From positions 407,584 to 435,220 of the forward strand of contig JH153300.1 in assembly GCA_000226015.1 (NCBI GenBank): 27,637 bases of DNA, given 5' to 3'. Positions 1-10,744 of this stretch are shown here, piece by piece (position 1 is the first letter of the stretch; every line of letters begins with the position of its first letter). The notes under the pieces are model-generated. The model had not been told where the DNA came from and searched no databases. It saw only the letters and a program-made list of their open reading frames with translations. This stretch comes from Mnemiopsis leidyi (lineage: Eukaryota; Ctenophora; Tentaculata; Lobata; Bolinopsidae). The translations under genes and the position numbers were made by a program.

Positions 1-347
1 TTTTTTTATCTCATACTTATTTTAATTCGGACACTCCAACAGCCACATGTTACACAAGTGTAACGGCCAATTACAGGAGGCCGAATGTACAATTATACAA
101 ACACGCCAGTGACGGTTAAGGTAGTGTGTACCATACTTTTATCGCCCGAGACTTCGCTGCAATGGGCAGCTACTCATTTAACCCTCAATCACGGTTTCCC
201 GATCATTCGGCTGAGTCGACCGAAGAAGGTTGCATAGGCAAATGCCCTTAGCGCACTTCTCTAGGACTGGCGGATACGGGATTTGAACCTCCGACCTCCT
301 GCGTGGGAGCCGAGTAGGATTAGGAAACCACTACACCACCAGCCCAT
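1..347 (-). mobile_element. tRNA-derived SINE copy
   Basis: Read on the minus strand, 346 to 268 resembles a tRNA. It has an A-box-like TGGTGTAGTGG, a short stem CTCC/GGAG around an anticodon-like loop, and a B-box GGTTCAAATCC close to the GGTTCRANNCC consensus. It ends in CCGCCA. The 5' and 3' acceptor halves do not pair beyond about two bases, so this is a RNA polymerase III promoter head and not a working tRNA. The body continues toward position 1, where the minus strand ends in an A-run at 7-1, which may be the 3' tail cut by the window edge. Part of the body (about 170-265) recurs at 3585-3660, which supports a dispersed family. I could not match it to a named SINE. The downstream limit is a guess. 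Confidence 0.65.
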
Positions 348-349
348 AA

Positions 350-1520
350 AACATGTGAGAGAGTCTTTTCCAATAGTTTAAATTTTCCGTGCCACCTATG
401 CGACTAGTGAATGTTTGCTAAAGCTTTTCCAGTAGCTGAATCTCTGTCACCTTAACTGGATCCCAAAAAGTACAACAATACTCAAGGAGGCTTCTAACAA
501 ATGACTTGAACAATGTAGATTGTAGTCATGACTGTCTTTTCGCGAGTTTTGAACACGCTGACACTATCGACAGGATAAAGTATGTCCTCGCTTGATACCT
601 TGTAGATCAGAGTTTCCATAAAGAATGGTAGGTCTTCTGAGTGGCACCTTTTGTTGTGAAGATGGTTTAGGAGGTTAAATTTATGTTCATGGGGCTTCAT
701 ATTGTTTTTGCGAGACCATTCCAGAATATAATCTAGATCTGTCTGGAGGAATAGGCAATCTTCAGTGCAACCAGTAAATTTGGACACTAGTGTCGTCCGC
801 AAAGAAGCGTACTTCAGAGGAAGAAACTACCATCTCAAGATCATTGATAAACAGAATGAAGAGCATAAGAGAAGTGGGCCCAGCACACTTCCCTGAGGTA
901 CACCACTCAAAACCATTGCAATATCTGAGTGAACACCATTTACAACAACAATTTGTTGGCGGTGGGAGGGAACTAAGAGCTTTTTGTACTTTATAAGCTT
1001 CAGCGTAATGAGCTCTTGGTCAAATTTGTTAAACGCCTTTTCAAAATATGGAGGTATATGGAGTCGGTGTCATGTCCCCGAGTGAAACCCTCAAAAATGT
1101 CGTCGAAGTGGTTGAGCATTTGTGTGCGGCAGCTCCTAGGTTAAACCTGAAATCGTGTTTTTGTCGGATAGTAGATTGTTGGTTTCAAGAAAGATGCTGG
1201 ACCATTTGTTTACGAACAACTGTTTTACAGACTTTGATTACGTGTGAAGCCAGGGTAATAGAGGTCTATAATTCGCAGCATTACATCTACTGCCCTTTTT
1301 GAAGAGGGGTGAAACAAATCCGGTCTTATAGTATCCAGGCACAATCCCCGTTGACATAGACTCAGACCAGAGAAGATGAATGGGAACTGAAGAGCCGTAA
1401 ACCCACATAAAGCAAAAAGTTCGCTCGACATGTAAGTGGTCACACCCAGTGACTTTTGTCCTTTTTCTTTGAAAAACGTTCCCTGAAGATTTTCTGGCGT
1501 ATCGACTAAATCTGTTCACA
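350..1520 (-). mobile_element. Degenerate non-LTR retrotransposon reverse transcriptase (CR1/L2/jockey-like)
   Basis: Minus-strand frames spell successive blocks of a LINE reverse transcriptase. In order there is PLFKKG followed by NYRP (about 1335-1290), then NNLLSDK (about 1170). Next come a KAFNKFDQELI-type palm segment (about 1030), the GVPQGSVLGPL motif (about 905-873) and the catalytic FADDTS (about 806-788). A DLDYILEWSRKNNMK thumb segment lies at about 740-695, and RSLLEYCCTFWDP with EIQLLEKL at about 496-410. Several frameshifts and at least one stop separate the blocks, so the copy is dead. It is cut short at its 3' side, where the SINE head begins at about 347. No endonuclease domain was recognised. 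Clade assignment rests only on motif style; jockey-superfamily (CR1/L2) is most likely. Confidence 0.88.
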
Positions 1521-1830
1521 TGAAGATCTGCTTGTATAAGTTGTGGTGTTCATCATTCCTAAACAGGAGAGATTGGGTTTCTTCCTGCGGACTTGATGAT
1601 ATTTTGGACATGAAATTAGAGCTTGGTGCTCATCCTCTTCTATAATGTTGCAGAGAGGATAAAATGTGTGAGAGCAACATGGTCTCCTCTGTTTTACTCG
1701 CATATTTTGTACCTTGATTTGGTCCCAATTTTGTTAGCTCCTTGTCTGTGATGTATATTACTATATTCCCGTTTCGCAGTTTAGTCGGTGGCCACTTCAT
1801 CCCAGTCGCATGAGGCATTTTCGATCTTCG
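1521..1830 (-). pseudogene. Possible further retroelement debris upstream of the RT
   Basis: On the minus strand two overlapping short frames sit just 5' of the reverse transcriptase fragment. One contains a basic stretch KWPPTKLRNG. The other contains DEHQALISCPKYHQVRRK. The CPxYxxxR pattern with a preceding acidic-His stretch is like the C-terminal zinc-knuckle region of some LINE ORF2 proteins. If so, it would belong to a different copy, because it lies upstream of the RT here. The fragment is short and no catalytic motif is visible, so the call is tentative. Confidence 0.3.
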
Positions 1831-2950
1831 CCCCTTTGCATATGGAGGAAATCTTCGAAGTTTAGATGAGGCCTGCTTTTGACCTGGATCTAGTAGCTTA
1901 GTTTGCTACTTTATGTCGTTCTTCTTCCTATAGGACGTTGAGGTATTCACTATTCTTGGTGCTTAGACTTGATGCGAGCTTAAAGTTAAGATGAAGAGTG
2001 GTACTTGATAGTGCAATATTTTTTATGGACCAGTTTTCAGTTAAGTTCACATGACTATTTTTCCACACATCTATCTATTATGTGGTCTTCGCCTCGGTAG
2101 AAAGAAGAATTTATAAACGGCCGAAGGGAAGTCCCTGCTAGTTTTGTTGATTCATGAACGCTGTTGTCGCGTCTTTCATAAGTAGTAGTCCTCATCTTTC
2201 GGTGGAGGAGTAGTACTAGTAGATTAACCCCAGTTTCACCTTGAGTTTACTCTTATGTAGTCACCTATATAACTCTGCTTCCCTTATCCGAATTAAACTT
2301 TCGAACCATCTGTTAAACAATTTCGCTCCTCCTAGTATTTTTGAAACTTGTTTTGCGGCACTTGATTTTTCGTGGAACTCGCTCTTTAAGATTGGCGATT
2401 CCATGGCGGGGTTCATCTTGAGGGCAGTGTATGGTACACTGGTGACACCTTCTTTGGCCGTAAAATGGAATGAGGCTGAAGATGGTATATGTGTAAGCTC
2501 TTCAGGTCTGTTTATTACCTGTTTGAAAGCGTATGGAATATACCCGCTTAACTGAACAGGGATTCAAAGTTCTACTATGATGAGAATCAGTAACAGCAAA
2601 TATATCTCACTCTTGACTGCTTAGTACAATCTTTTACTAGGGCGGATATGCTGGAGTCTTCGTGGATCAAGCAGACAGCCGATATTTGATGATGAAGATG
2701 AAGTTAAGAAGAGCTAAGACATCCATTCCAACATTACAGGATGTCACAGGAGCAGTCTGCACTCTTCGTCACCATAGATTGTAGGGGGAGGGGGAGGGGC
2801 TCTGAGGCTGCATTATCTGGAAACTAAACACCCCGAAATAGGGAGCATGTTTCGCACTACTGATCTGTTCTCGATGTCTGCAAAGAATTTACCCGACAGT
2901 CCCAACCGACAGACTGTAACTGACAGATGACAGAGTCGACAGACGGTAGC
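1831..2950. other. Gene-free stretch
   Basis: I see no supported gene here. The longest plus-strand reading frame (2241-2555, 104 codons) has no recognisable domain, and no splice pattern links it to other exons. A GGGGGAGGGGGAGGGG purine run lies at about 2784-2800. Short CCGACAGACTG-like repeats occur at about 2895-2945. Confidence 0.5.
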
Positions 2951-3132
2951 CGCACCATTTAGCTAAAACACTATATAGCTAAAACCTAATTTAGGGTTAG
3001 GGTTAGGGTTAGGGTTAGGGTTAGGGTTAGGGTTAGGGTTAGGGTTAGGGTTAGGGTTAGGGTTAGGGTTAGGGTTAGGGTTAGGCTATAAAGTGCGTTT
3101 AGCTAAATAGTTTTTTAGCTATATAGTGCGGG
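2951..3132. mobile_element. Foldback (MITE-like) element with telomeric-repeat core
   Basis: Two imperfect inverted arms of about 40 bp flank a TTAGGG array. The left arm (2951-2990) reads CGCACCATTTAGCTAAAA and then CACTATATAGCTAAAACC. The right arm (3086-3132), read in reverse complement, gives CGCACTATATAGCTAAAA and then AACTATTTAGCTAAACG. The motif CCGACAGACTG occurs just outside both ends (about 2908 and 3134) in direct orientation, as a target duplication or pre-existing repeat might. No coding capacity is present. A non-autonomous DNA transposon or a captured telomere insertion are both possible. Confidence 0.55.
2991..3085 (+). repeat. Interstitial (TTAGGG)n array
   Basis: There are fifteen uninterrupted TTAGGG units followed by a partial TTAGG. 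This is the ancestral animal telomere motif. Single-copy sequence and genes follow on both sides, so the array is internal and does not mark a chromosome end. The lack of any mismatch in about 95 bp suggests recent origin or ongoing slippage. Confidence 0.97.
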
Positions 3133-3510
3133 AACCCGACAGACTGAGAAGGAGAATGGTTGATAATTAACGCCTGATTTTTCCACTAAGGGTGTGAGGT
3201 AGAGGGTTTGTGAAAACGTAGTGTGTGTCTGTGCAAAACTTTGGTTTTGTCTCTCAACCTATATACTGAAACTCATTACTCATATACTGTTTTTTGTGAC
3301 GCGTGTATTCTTTTCATTTCTTTATTGGTTTATCTTCAAAAATTGATTATGGTTTTGGCTGCATATCAGTTATAATTGATCGTTATTATTATTACACTTA
3401 TAAAAGGATGTATATGTATTTTGTATCAGTTACACTTAATATACCCAGGCTTTTACAGTTGTCTGTTGTACCGAAGGAGCAACCTGGAAGATTCTATGAA
3501 TCTTTAATTA

Positions 3511-3660
3511 GAGACCCTCCTCATTTAAATTTAACTCTCGATCACGGTGTCCCGCTCTCCCGGTTATCCTTGTAGTACAGCGTGTCTCAATCACGGTTTC
3601 CCGGTTATCCGGTCGAATCGAAAAAAGGTTGCATAAGCGCTCTTGGCGCACTACTCTGGG
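3511..3660 (-). mobile_element. Second, partial copy of the SINE body
   Basis: Sequence at about 3585-3660 aligns with 180-265 of the first SINE. Shared words include TCAATCACGGTTTCCCG, GGTTGCATA, and a GCGCAC-T-CTCT-GG stretch. A shifted partial repeat of the same start (ATCACGGTGTCCCG) occurs at about 3541. The tRNA-like head is missing, because at the equivalent point the sequence turns into the hairpin at 3674. It is therefore a truncated or rearranged copy. Confidence 0.6.
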
Positions 3661-3673
3661 TTTGGGAGACGTT

Positions 3674-3708
3674 CACGTACATGCAGAATAAAATTCTACA
3701 TGTACGTG
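3674..3708. repeat. Strong hairpin
   Basis: CACGTACATG (3674-3683) pairs perfectly with CATGTACGTG (3699-3708). AGAAT (3685-3689) pairs with ATTCT (3693-3697), leaving one mismatch and a 3-nt AAA loop. It lies at the break point of the truncated SINE copy. Function is unknown. Confidence 0.75.
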
Positions 3709-5353
3709 ACCATCGTACGAGGCTTGGTAGCATTAGAAATTTATAAAAACAAATATTTGTTATTGGAACCGTTGGTTCAAGGTTGCTGACGGACATTTAT
3801 TAATTCGATGGACAAAATCTAATTAGGTAAACCTAGGAAAAATTCTAGGCCTTTTTCATTTATCAAATTAAATCGTACTGCAGAGAAATAAAAGCTGCAG
3901 CGTTATGAAATTTAAAATAATCAGTATTCCGATTAAGTTATATACGTAAATTAAAGAATTCACGACAGGAATAAGCAACAGGTCTAATGTGTTCTGTATT
4001 GGATTTTAGATTAAAAAAGCTTTCCTAAAACTTCACAACGAACTTGGTTAAGATACATCTTTAATTGCACCTGAGAAAAGAGAGTGAGGCGATCATAAAA
4101 TATAATCACTTATAGAATAATAAAAAAGTTGGAAGACATCAATATGATTATAGCTTAGTTCGAACTCGTTTGCAAATTTTTGTACGGCAGCGCGCACCCG
4201 ACATTTTATTTTCGCTTCGAATGAGTGTCGGACAAAGTCAGACAAGCAAATTTTCGTAACGCTATAAGAAGTAGAATTTACAATGCTGCAAGTAAGCAAG
4301 TTGCGAAACTCATTTAATGCATTATATTTTTCATTTAGGGCAATATGACCGTATCCAACAAACTTTGTATACAGCATTATGGAGAGATGAGTGAAAGAAT
4401 AATGAGGTTTGATGCAAGCTCATAATCTGAAACATAATGATCTACAGCGTGGAATCGACATAGATTAGGTAGCTATTCAAACAGGCCATAGGCTTTGATT
4501 CGTAAATCATTATAATTATAATTATATTGCCATTTCCCAAGAGGACTGTCTTGTCATGGCTGTCATGGCCGTCATGGCCGCTGACCAACAATGTAAATTA
4601 TGCCAAAATTTGTTATAAGCATTTGTGGTTCCTGTTGGGACGGTTCATCTATTTCAGGTCCTTATTTCGAGCAAGCCTGACTTATTCTAAGGATGTGCAT
4701 TGTGCACAGGCACTGAATGGTATAACGGGTGTGTTATGTTGTTTTGAGTGGATCCAAAGGATCAGCGGCGCTACATGATGTATAATGAACCAATACTTGA
4801 GCGGACATAATTTCCATTTTCCACTAACGCATGCTGATAGCCTAATTGGAACAAGAATTGCGCCCACTTCGTTAGGTCTCAGGCAGACGCTTTATATTTC
4901 CATCCTCATACTGAGAAATATGTACATAGTACATTAAACTAAAACAAAGCATTCGCATTTGATGTTAAATTCTGAGAGATATAATTGTAAATCACATAAA
5001 TATAAAGAACATACAACAGTGATTTAAAAGGAATACTTGTAATATTTTTCATCCTGCTTCCGGGGTGAGGTCGGTTATATCATCAAAAAAGTTATTTGGA
5101 ACGCATAGGACATATACTGTATAGTGATCAAAGATCTTTAATTTTTCCTCAGGTATTAACTTGCCGTTTGGCAAATGATGGCAAAATAATTAAAATTTGT
5201 TATTGTTGCGGTCTTAATGCTGACAACAGGCTCTATACAGTATATTTTACCGCGTCGAAAATCAATCACAGCTAAAGATATCCAACGTTAAAGTTTTCAG
5301 TGTTATACTTATATGTTAATTGCACGATAATTCAGGAGTGAAAAGCTCCATGG

Positions 5354-5379
5354 AAACGCGCGCATCTTAGCGCGCGTTT
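5354..5379. repeat. Perfect GC-rich inverted repeat
   Basis: AAACGCGCGC (5354-5363) and GCGCGCGTTT (5370-5379) are exact reverse complements around a 6-nt loop. The alternating CG run stands out in AT-rich surroundings. It lies directly before the tandem repeat at 5397, so both may belong to one small element. Confidence 0.8.
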
Positions 5380-5396
5380 TCAGACGGCATTGTGTG

Positions 5397-5452
5397 AAGC
5401 AATTATGCACCACGTAAAGCAATTATGCACCTGTAAAAAGCAATTATGCACC
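5397..5452 (+). repeat. Three tandem AAGCAATTATGCACC units
   Basis: The 15-bp word AAGCAATTATGCACC occurs at 5397, 5417 and 5438, separated by short variable spacers, for a period of 20-21 bp. The units contain TGCAT-like symmetry that could serve as protein-binding sites. Only three units exist and no nearby gene start suggests a target. Confidence 0.85.
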
Positions 5453-6577
5453 TCTAAAAAAGCGGACCGCTTTTCTGAACGCCGACCTTTTAATCGCAAT
5501 AATCAAACATGATTTTATCTTATGAACTTGATACCGATCTAAGTCGATTAGCTAGACATGAATTTACCCTTTGATGCAAAAATCTGCTCTGAATTAACAG
5601 ACTTAACTGCCAGGGCTGTGATTCAACAAACCCGGATAACCCTACCCCTTCTCACAACCGCCACTTTAAACCATTCCTTTACTTTTTTGCCTTCGGCAAA
5701 AAAGCATGAGGATGAAAAAAATCGGTATATGCTATTGGCTGGTGTTTTCTTTTTGTGTGAAATTACTCGTTTGAAATGTATGTCCCCCGCTGTATTTCTA
5801 TCTACCTGATTGAGTTAGGAGTGTTCAACTCTACATCAATTCTACTTCCATGTGCGTCACGTTACTCTGTTAGCATTGCGCTCTCAAATAAGTTATCGAA
5901 CATTCGGAAATTCCTTTATCTTTTGCCATTCGGAACCAAATTCCTGAATGTATTACTTTCAGTGCTGATAAACGTAATTTGATACCCCGGCCTTAGCAAG
6001 AACATTTCCAGCTGAGTATAATTTAACGTGACGCAAACAAATTGTTGTAGCTTTAAAGCTGGCCATGTCATGCACATGTTTACCCGTGTCTCTTGAATCA
6101 ACAAAGTAAAGTTTTGATAAAGGAGTACACGGCTTTGTTCACAGGTAAAACCAACAAGAAACAGGCTGGGAATGGAGATAGAGAAGGAGCTGGAGAACGA
6201 ACTGGTATCAATGTCAATGAACTGTACTCTGACAGAAATATTGTTATGTTGGGAGATATGTATCAAGAAGATATTGAAAACAAGGATGTCTCGTTCCGTT
6301 GAAACTTGAAGGTTGCGTTATGGCTTTGTTGTTATCGCTCTAACGATCACGTTATATACAAAGATATTCGATGGGTGACAGACTACGGTAGATCAATTTG
6401 ATGCTAATAAAATGTTCAAGAAAAAAAGCAGTCCTCTGAAAGTCGAACTGATAATTGAATTTTATTTGTTCAGATAAGTTGATATTTCTGTTGAATATTA
6501 TATTCTCGTATTCTAGAAATACAATTCAGGGTTTTCTGAAACAGTATGTAACTTGTATTAAATGATGATATTTATAA

Positions 6578-6613
6578 ATGTATGAATTTCTTAAAGAGAA
6601 AAAATTCATACAT
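6578..6613. repeat. Perfect AT-rich inverted repeat
   Basis: ATGTATGAATTT (6578-6589) and AAATTCATACAT (6602-6613) are exact reverse complements separated by 12 nt. It lies about 140 bp upstream of the sorting nexin start codon, in the 5' UTR or promoter region. Confidence 0.8.
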
Positions 6614-6750
6614 CTTTCGTTTAAATTTACTGTACTTCAAATATCTTAACTTCACTGTTCACTGCCCAGGCGTGTAATTAAGCTGGCTCTAACTCCACTA
6701 CATTTACACTCCACCTCAGTGAGTAAACTGCATTACCTACAGCAGGTAGT

Positions 6751-9533
6751 ATGGCTGATGACCGTATGACGCAGCGTCTCGCGCCCAAAGACCAGACGCT
6801 CCAAGAAGCATACGACATTCCCGCCAACTTCCTGGAAATAGATGTGTGTAGTCCGGAGACTCACGGAATAGCAAACAAGAGATATACTGACTACGAAGTC
6901 AGACTCAAGGTAGATTGTTGTTGTGTGCTGTTAGGATGTCCTAACAGTGCGTCAGTGCTACCCTAGAGTTTCCTGTAGTGTTTACTTGTACAATAGGGTA
7001 TTGTACATGTACAATAGGGTTTTGTGTGCTTTGGTTTCAGTAGTTTGTTTTCTTTTTCCATAATATGGAACACTCAAAATTATATGTTATATTCAAATTA
7101 AAGAACGTATTATAGTGCGATAACAAAATCATGATGCAATAGTTATCAAACAAGCTATTATTTGCAATTATAAGCCGAGTGCAATAACTGGTATCACAGT
7201 GTATAAATGCTGTTAATTTCGAGTGCTATAATGCCAAATTACTTAACATGTAGCTGTTCTCATAGGAACAATTATATCCCTAAATACGCCTCATAATCGC
7301 TATGATACAATCGTTTTCAAATGTTAATTTATCATTTCTGTCTCCAGTCACAAAACCACCCTGTTTCAGACAAACCTCCCTATATTCCGGGTTCAAGAAT
7401 GTTCAGTGAGGAGGCGTTACAGTGACTTCGAGTGGCTGCGAGCTGAACTCGAGAAAGAAAGCAAGGTATTTTTATCTTCTTGATGTTTTTGGAATGCAGT
7501 GTTTGTAGAAATTATGGTTTTCAAAGTAACCTCACTAATGACATTGTACAGTCCAGTTATTAACTACATTAACTTCAGGGGAGGAGTTTAAGCACTTACC
7601 CTGACCCGACAACATACCTCTTAATTTTCCCCATAGTGAAATGGACACTTTGCCTAAAATTTCTCCCAACGATCTCCTGAAGCTTGAAAAGGGAAACCAA
7701 ATTCGGTCGCGACAATTTTTGGACTTTTGTAATGGTCAAGGTCAAAATCTTGACCATTTGACACGGAAATTTGACACTCTCCCCTAACTTACTTAATAAG
7801 TTATATATGTTATAGTAATTTGATATGAGATTAACAAAGTGTAAATTGTACACTGTAGTACACATGACGTACGGTACTAACAACTGTTATATAACTGTAT
7901 ATAATCTGTAGGGAAATACCAGTGTGCAGTTATGTGGGGGGTCAGTGGTCACTGTCCCTATTGTCCGTGTCCTCATAAATACATTAAATGAACACGGACA
8001 AAGAACATTTTAAAGTCCCCTTTGACACATAAAAGGGGCATAAAACTTGAAAAACGAGAAAAATGGGCATGGAAACGGAAAAGTTTTGCAAAACAAAATA
8101 TTTGAACGAAGACAGTACAGCTTATGTCCCGAAAAGAGACACAACAGTCAAAACGGATTGTGATGTGATGAGACAACTTGTATTTATCTTGTTAAAGTAA
8201 TGTACACGAACTTAACCACCCAGTATAAATACGTTTATTTTAGGTCAATATTCTGAAATACATTGTTTACAGATAATAGTTCCACCGCTACCTGGAAAAG
8301 CTATCAAGAGACTGCTTCCATTTCGCGGAGATGACGGTAAGTTAACTTACTCAATACTCATGTTAAGTACAGGGGGTGACCAAACTTAACGTCACTTTTT
8401 GCGCACGTGCCAATTTACGTAATATTTTCTCTGTGTTCATTGCGATATCGTGAGCAGTAAAGCATATCTTGTATAATTACTGTAGTTATATATAGAAATT
8501 TTAAGGGGCCTAAGAATAAGTATGTTTGATGCCGACCACACACTTCGGTGGGAGATTCCTGATTCCAACTTCCCACAATTTTGGGCAACTTGTTTTCGTT
8601 TATTATTGTTTATTTTATGAAGCCTTGACCCAGAAGCTAGGTAGAACACTACAAAAAGGTCTATGTAACATGCATGCATTCACCGGACCTAAACATAATC
8701 AATATTCAGACGGTTCAGAACCGCCGTTTATTTCAAAATTATCATAGCGGATACAGATTTCCAAAGCAAATTCACCTTTGGATTCATCTCCTGCGCTTAC
8801 GGCTATTACTAGTTTTTGAATTTCAATCATTAACAAAGGACCTCACATTTCGCGCGTATCTTGTCACATGAATGCGCGCATGTCGATCATGTCATGTCGA
8901 TCCGTCGCGATTTGTCATGATATTCGTTACACTATCCAGTATCCCTGAGTTAGATATCTTAGCTGTCCCTTTTTTTCTTGTAGCCCTGCCCTGGCTGGCT
9001 CCATAAATCTTAGTTGTACCTAATATAATAATACTCATTATTGTACCCAATATAATGATACTCAGTATAAAACGTCATGTCATACAAAACACACACAACT
9101 ATTGAATATTTGCAGGTATTTTCGAGGAAGATTTTATCGAGGAACGCAGACAGGGAATAGAAGGTTTTATCAACAAGATCGCCGGACACCCACTCGCTCA
9201 GAACGAGAAATGTTTGCACATGTTCTTGACGGAGCCAATGATTGGTAAGTTTTAATTTGCACATGTTCTTGACTGAGCCTATGATTGAAAGTCAATATGC
9301 TGCTATGGTAAGTGGTTACCATTTGCTGTAGTTTTACTCCATTTATTGCGTACTGAAATTATTCGTAGCTGGTTCAAACTTTAAATGTTGAACGAAAATA
9401 TTGATTTTTTTGTATTATCCATAATATTTCATCAATCGATAATTACCTTTGCAGTTTCTATTGTACATTAAACATCTGAATACGTCCATTTTCAGACAAG
9501 AACTACGTACCAGGAAAAGTTAGGACCCACTGA
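6751..9533 (+). CDS. SNX3: Sorting nexin 3/12 (PX-domain retromer adaptor)
   Basis: There are five exons: 6751-6909, 7370-7465, 8273-8336, 9116-9244 and 9496-9533. All have GT-AG borders and matching phases (0, 0, 1, 1), giving 161 aa against 162 in human SNX3. The protein is essentially one PX domain, which binds phosphatidylinositol 3-phosphate on early endosomes and recruits retromer for cargo recycling. Visible hallmarks are NFLEIDV near residue 27, RRYSDFEWL (residues 68-76, with the PI3P-contacting Arg-Tyr), VPPLPGK (88-94), FRGDDG (102-107), FIEERRQG (113-120, binding Arg117) and AGHPLAQNE (129-137). SNX3 and SNX12 are vertebrate duplicates, so this is probably the single pre-duplication orthologue. 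The start ATG has a purine at -3 and G at +4. The first AATAAA downstream is at 10321. The end of exon 4 is partly duplicated in the following intron. Confidence 0.97.
9213..9291 (+). repeat. Tandem duplication of the end of SNX3 exon 4
   Basis: The last 32 bases of exon 4 plus the donor (9213-9250, beginning TTTGCACATGTTCTTGAC) recur immediately inside the intron at 9256-9291 with few differences. In the copy the donor GGTAAGT has become GAAAGT, so it cannot act as a splice donor. It is a silent relic of a short tandem duplication. Confidence 0.85.
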
Positions 9534-10744
9534 AATTTTAGAAACATTTCCAAAGGAGAATACAGCCGGATTTTGGGGACGGGGGAACATCCTGCTGCAC
9601 TTGAATATTTAGGAAAAATTTACGTTTTAATGACAATCTTGATGTCCGCTGTTAGGCATGGGTGTCTTCTTTTGTGGTCAATGTTTTTATTTCTTTCTGG
9701 CACCTCCGAAAATATTTTATGGTGTGAATCCTGGCCTGAATTTACTTAATTTATACACGTTATGTAAAGGTTATATGGGTCTAAAACTCCTAAGTCATCC
9801 CTTTCTTTCTAACAACGCTGCCTTTTAATACTATGATAGAATTTGGAGTAAGGAGCAGTTGCTAATTTGTATGTTTCTACAAAGAACAGTGATTGCAATC
9901 GATCAATAAGAAGTGATAATGAGTGATGACCAATGAGTATGATGAACGCTGTCGCGTGATACATACCAATATTACGACTTGTTTCCTCCGCAAACGTTTT
10001 TACAAATTCTTCATCTGAAGAGGTATGATGTTGTATGTTTGAAGAGGTATGATGTTGTATGTTTGGTTCTATTATTGGCTTTAAAAACTATAGAAACTAT
10101 ATAGGCAATGAAGATTTGGGATTTGGGCCAATTTTTTTCTACAAAATTGTTTCAATTATTGAATATATTTTCATTTGTATTGTGAGTATGATTCAGTTTT
10201 GTGCGTTTGTTCGTCCAATGTTTTTTCCCTCGTTATTTCTTATCAATTAGCAGGCCGTATAAGCTTTCAATAAGGTATATCACTTTCTGAAAGAGAATAG
10301 AAATTTTAGTAAATAGCAATAATAAACTAGCGATTGTTATTCCATTCTCTTAGCCACGATAATACTACAACTGTTTAACAAAACGTTGCCATAGTGGCAG
10401 GGACATCTTTTAAACAAATCATTTTAAAATTACCCTTGGTGTAAAACTTATTAATGTTTCGTCTTTCGAAATTTCCTGTAGGTAGCAAAGCGAAATATTT
10501 TGTGTTTTAATGTATAGTTCGCTTAAATAATTTGTACTACTAATTGAAGAAGGTTTATGTTTTGCTATGTGTCCAAATATAATTCCCTTTTTACTAGCGA
10601 TCAACGATATCAAAAAATTAAAATTTTGTCTAAAATCTAGCAAACAAATCGTTTTTCAACAACGCGCTACGACTTGTCTTGCCTGGTTCGAGGATCTTGT
10701 TAACATTCAGAATACCTAACGACTCACACTAACGCAGGTTAGCG
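9534..10744. other. Intergenic region between SNX3 and the Mpo1-like gene
   Basis: No gene is recognised here. The SNX3 3' UTR should begin here; a canonical AATAAA lies at 10321-10326. A 24-bp exact tandem duplication (GAAGAGGTATGATG...) occupies 10017-10064. The short frames are AT-rich and unlike coding sequence. Confidence 0.5.
10017..10064 (+). repeat. 24-bp exact tandem duplication
   Basis: Two identical, adjacent 24-bp units lie at 10017-10040 and 10041-10064. They are in noncoding sequence and have no associated gene signal. Confidence 0.9.

Larger units (their letters stand above)
3709..6750. other. Gene-poor intergenic region
   Basis: This region of about 3 kb is AT-rich. No open frame in it shows a recognisable domain or splice pattern. 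Features seen are a GTCATGGC run repeated about three times at 4553-4580, a GC-rich hairpin at 5354, a three-unit tandem repeat at 5397, and an AT-rich hairpin at 6578. The end of the region should contain the promoter and 5' UTR of the sorting nexin gene, but no obvious TATA box was found. Confidence 0.5.

Noticed and set aside
268..346. A functional tRNA gene on the minus strand
   Set aside because: The A and B boxes are present but the acceptor arms do not pair and the T-stem is weak. It fits a SINE head.
2241..2555. A 104-codon plus-strand gene
   Set aside because: There is no domain, no splice linkage and no conservation evidence. Frames of this length arise by chance in a window this size.
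2991..3085. A chromosome end
   Set aside because: Non-telomeric sequence and intact genes lie on both sides, and the array is only about 95 bp.
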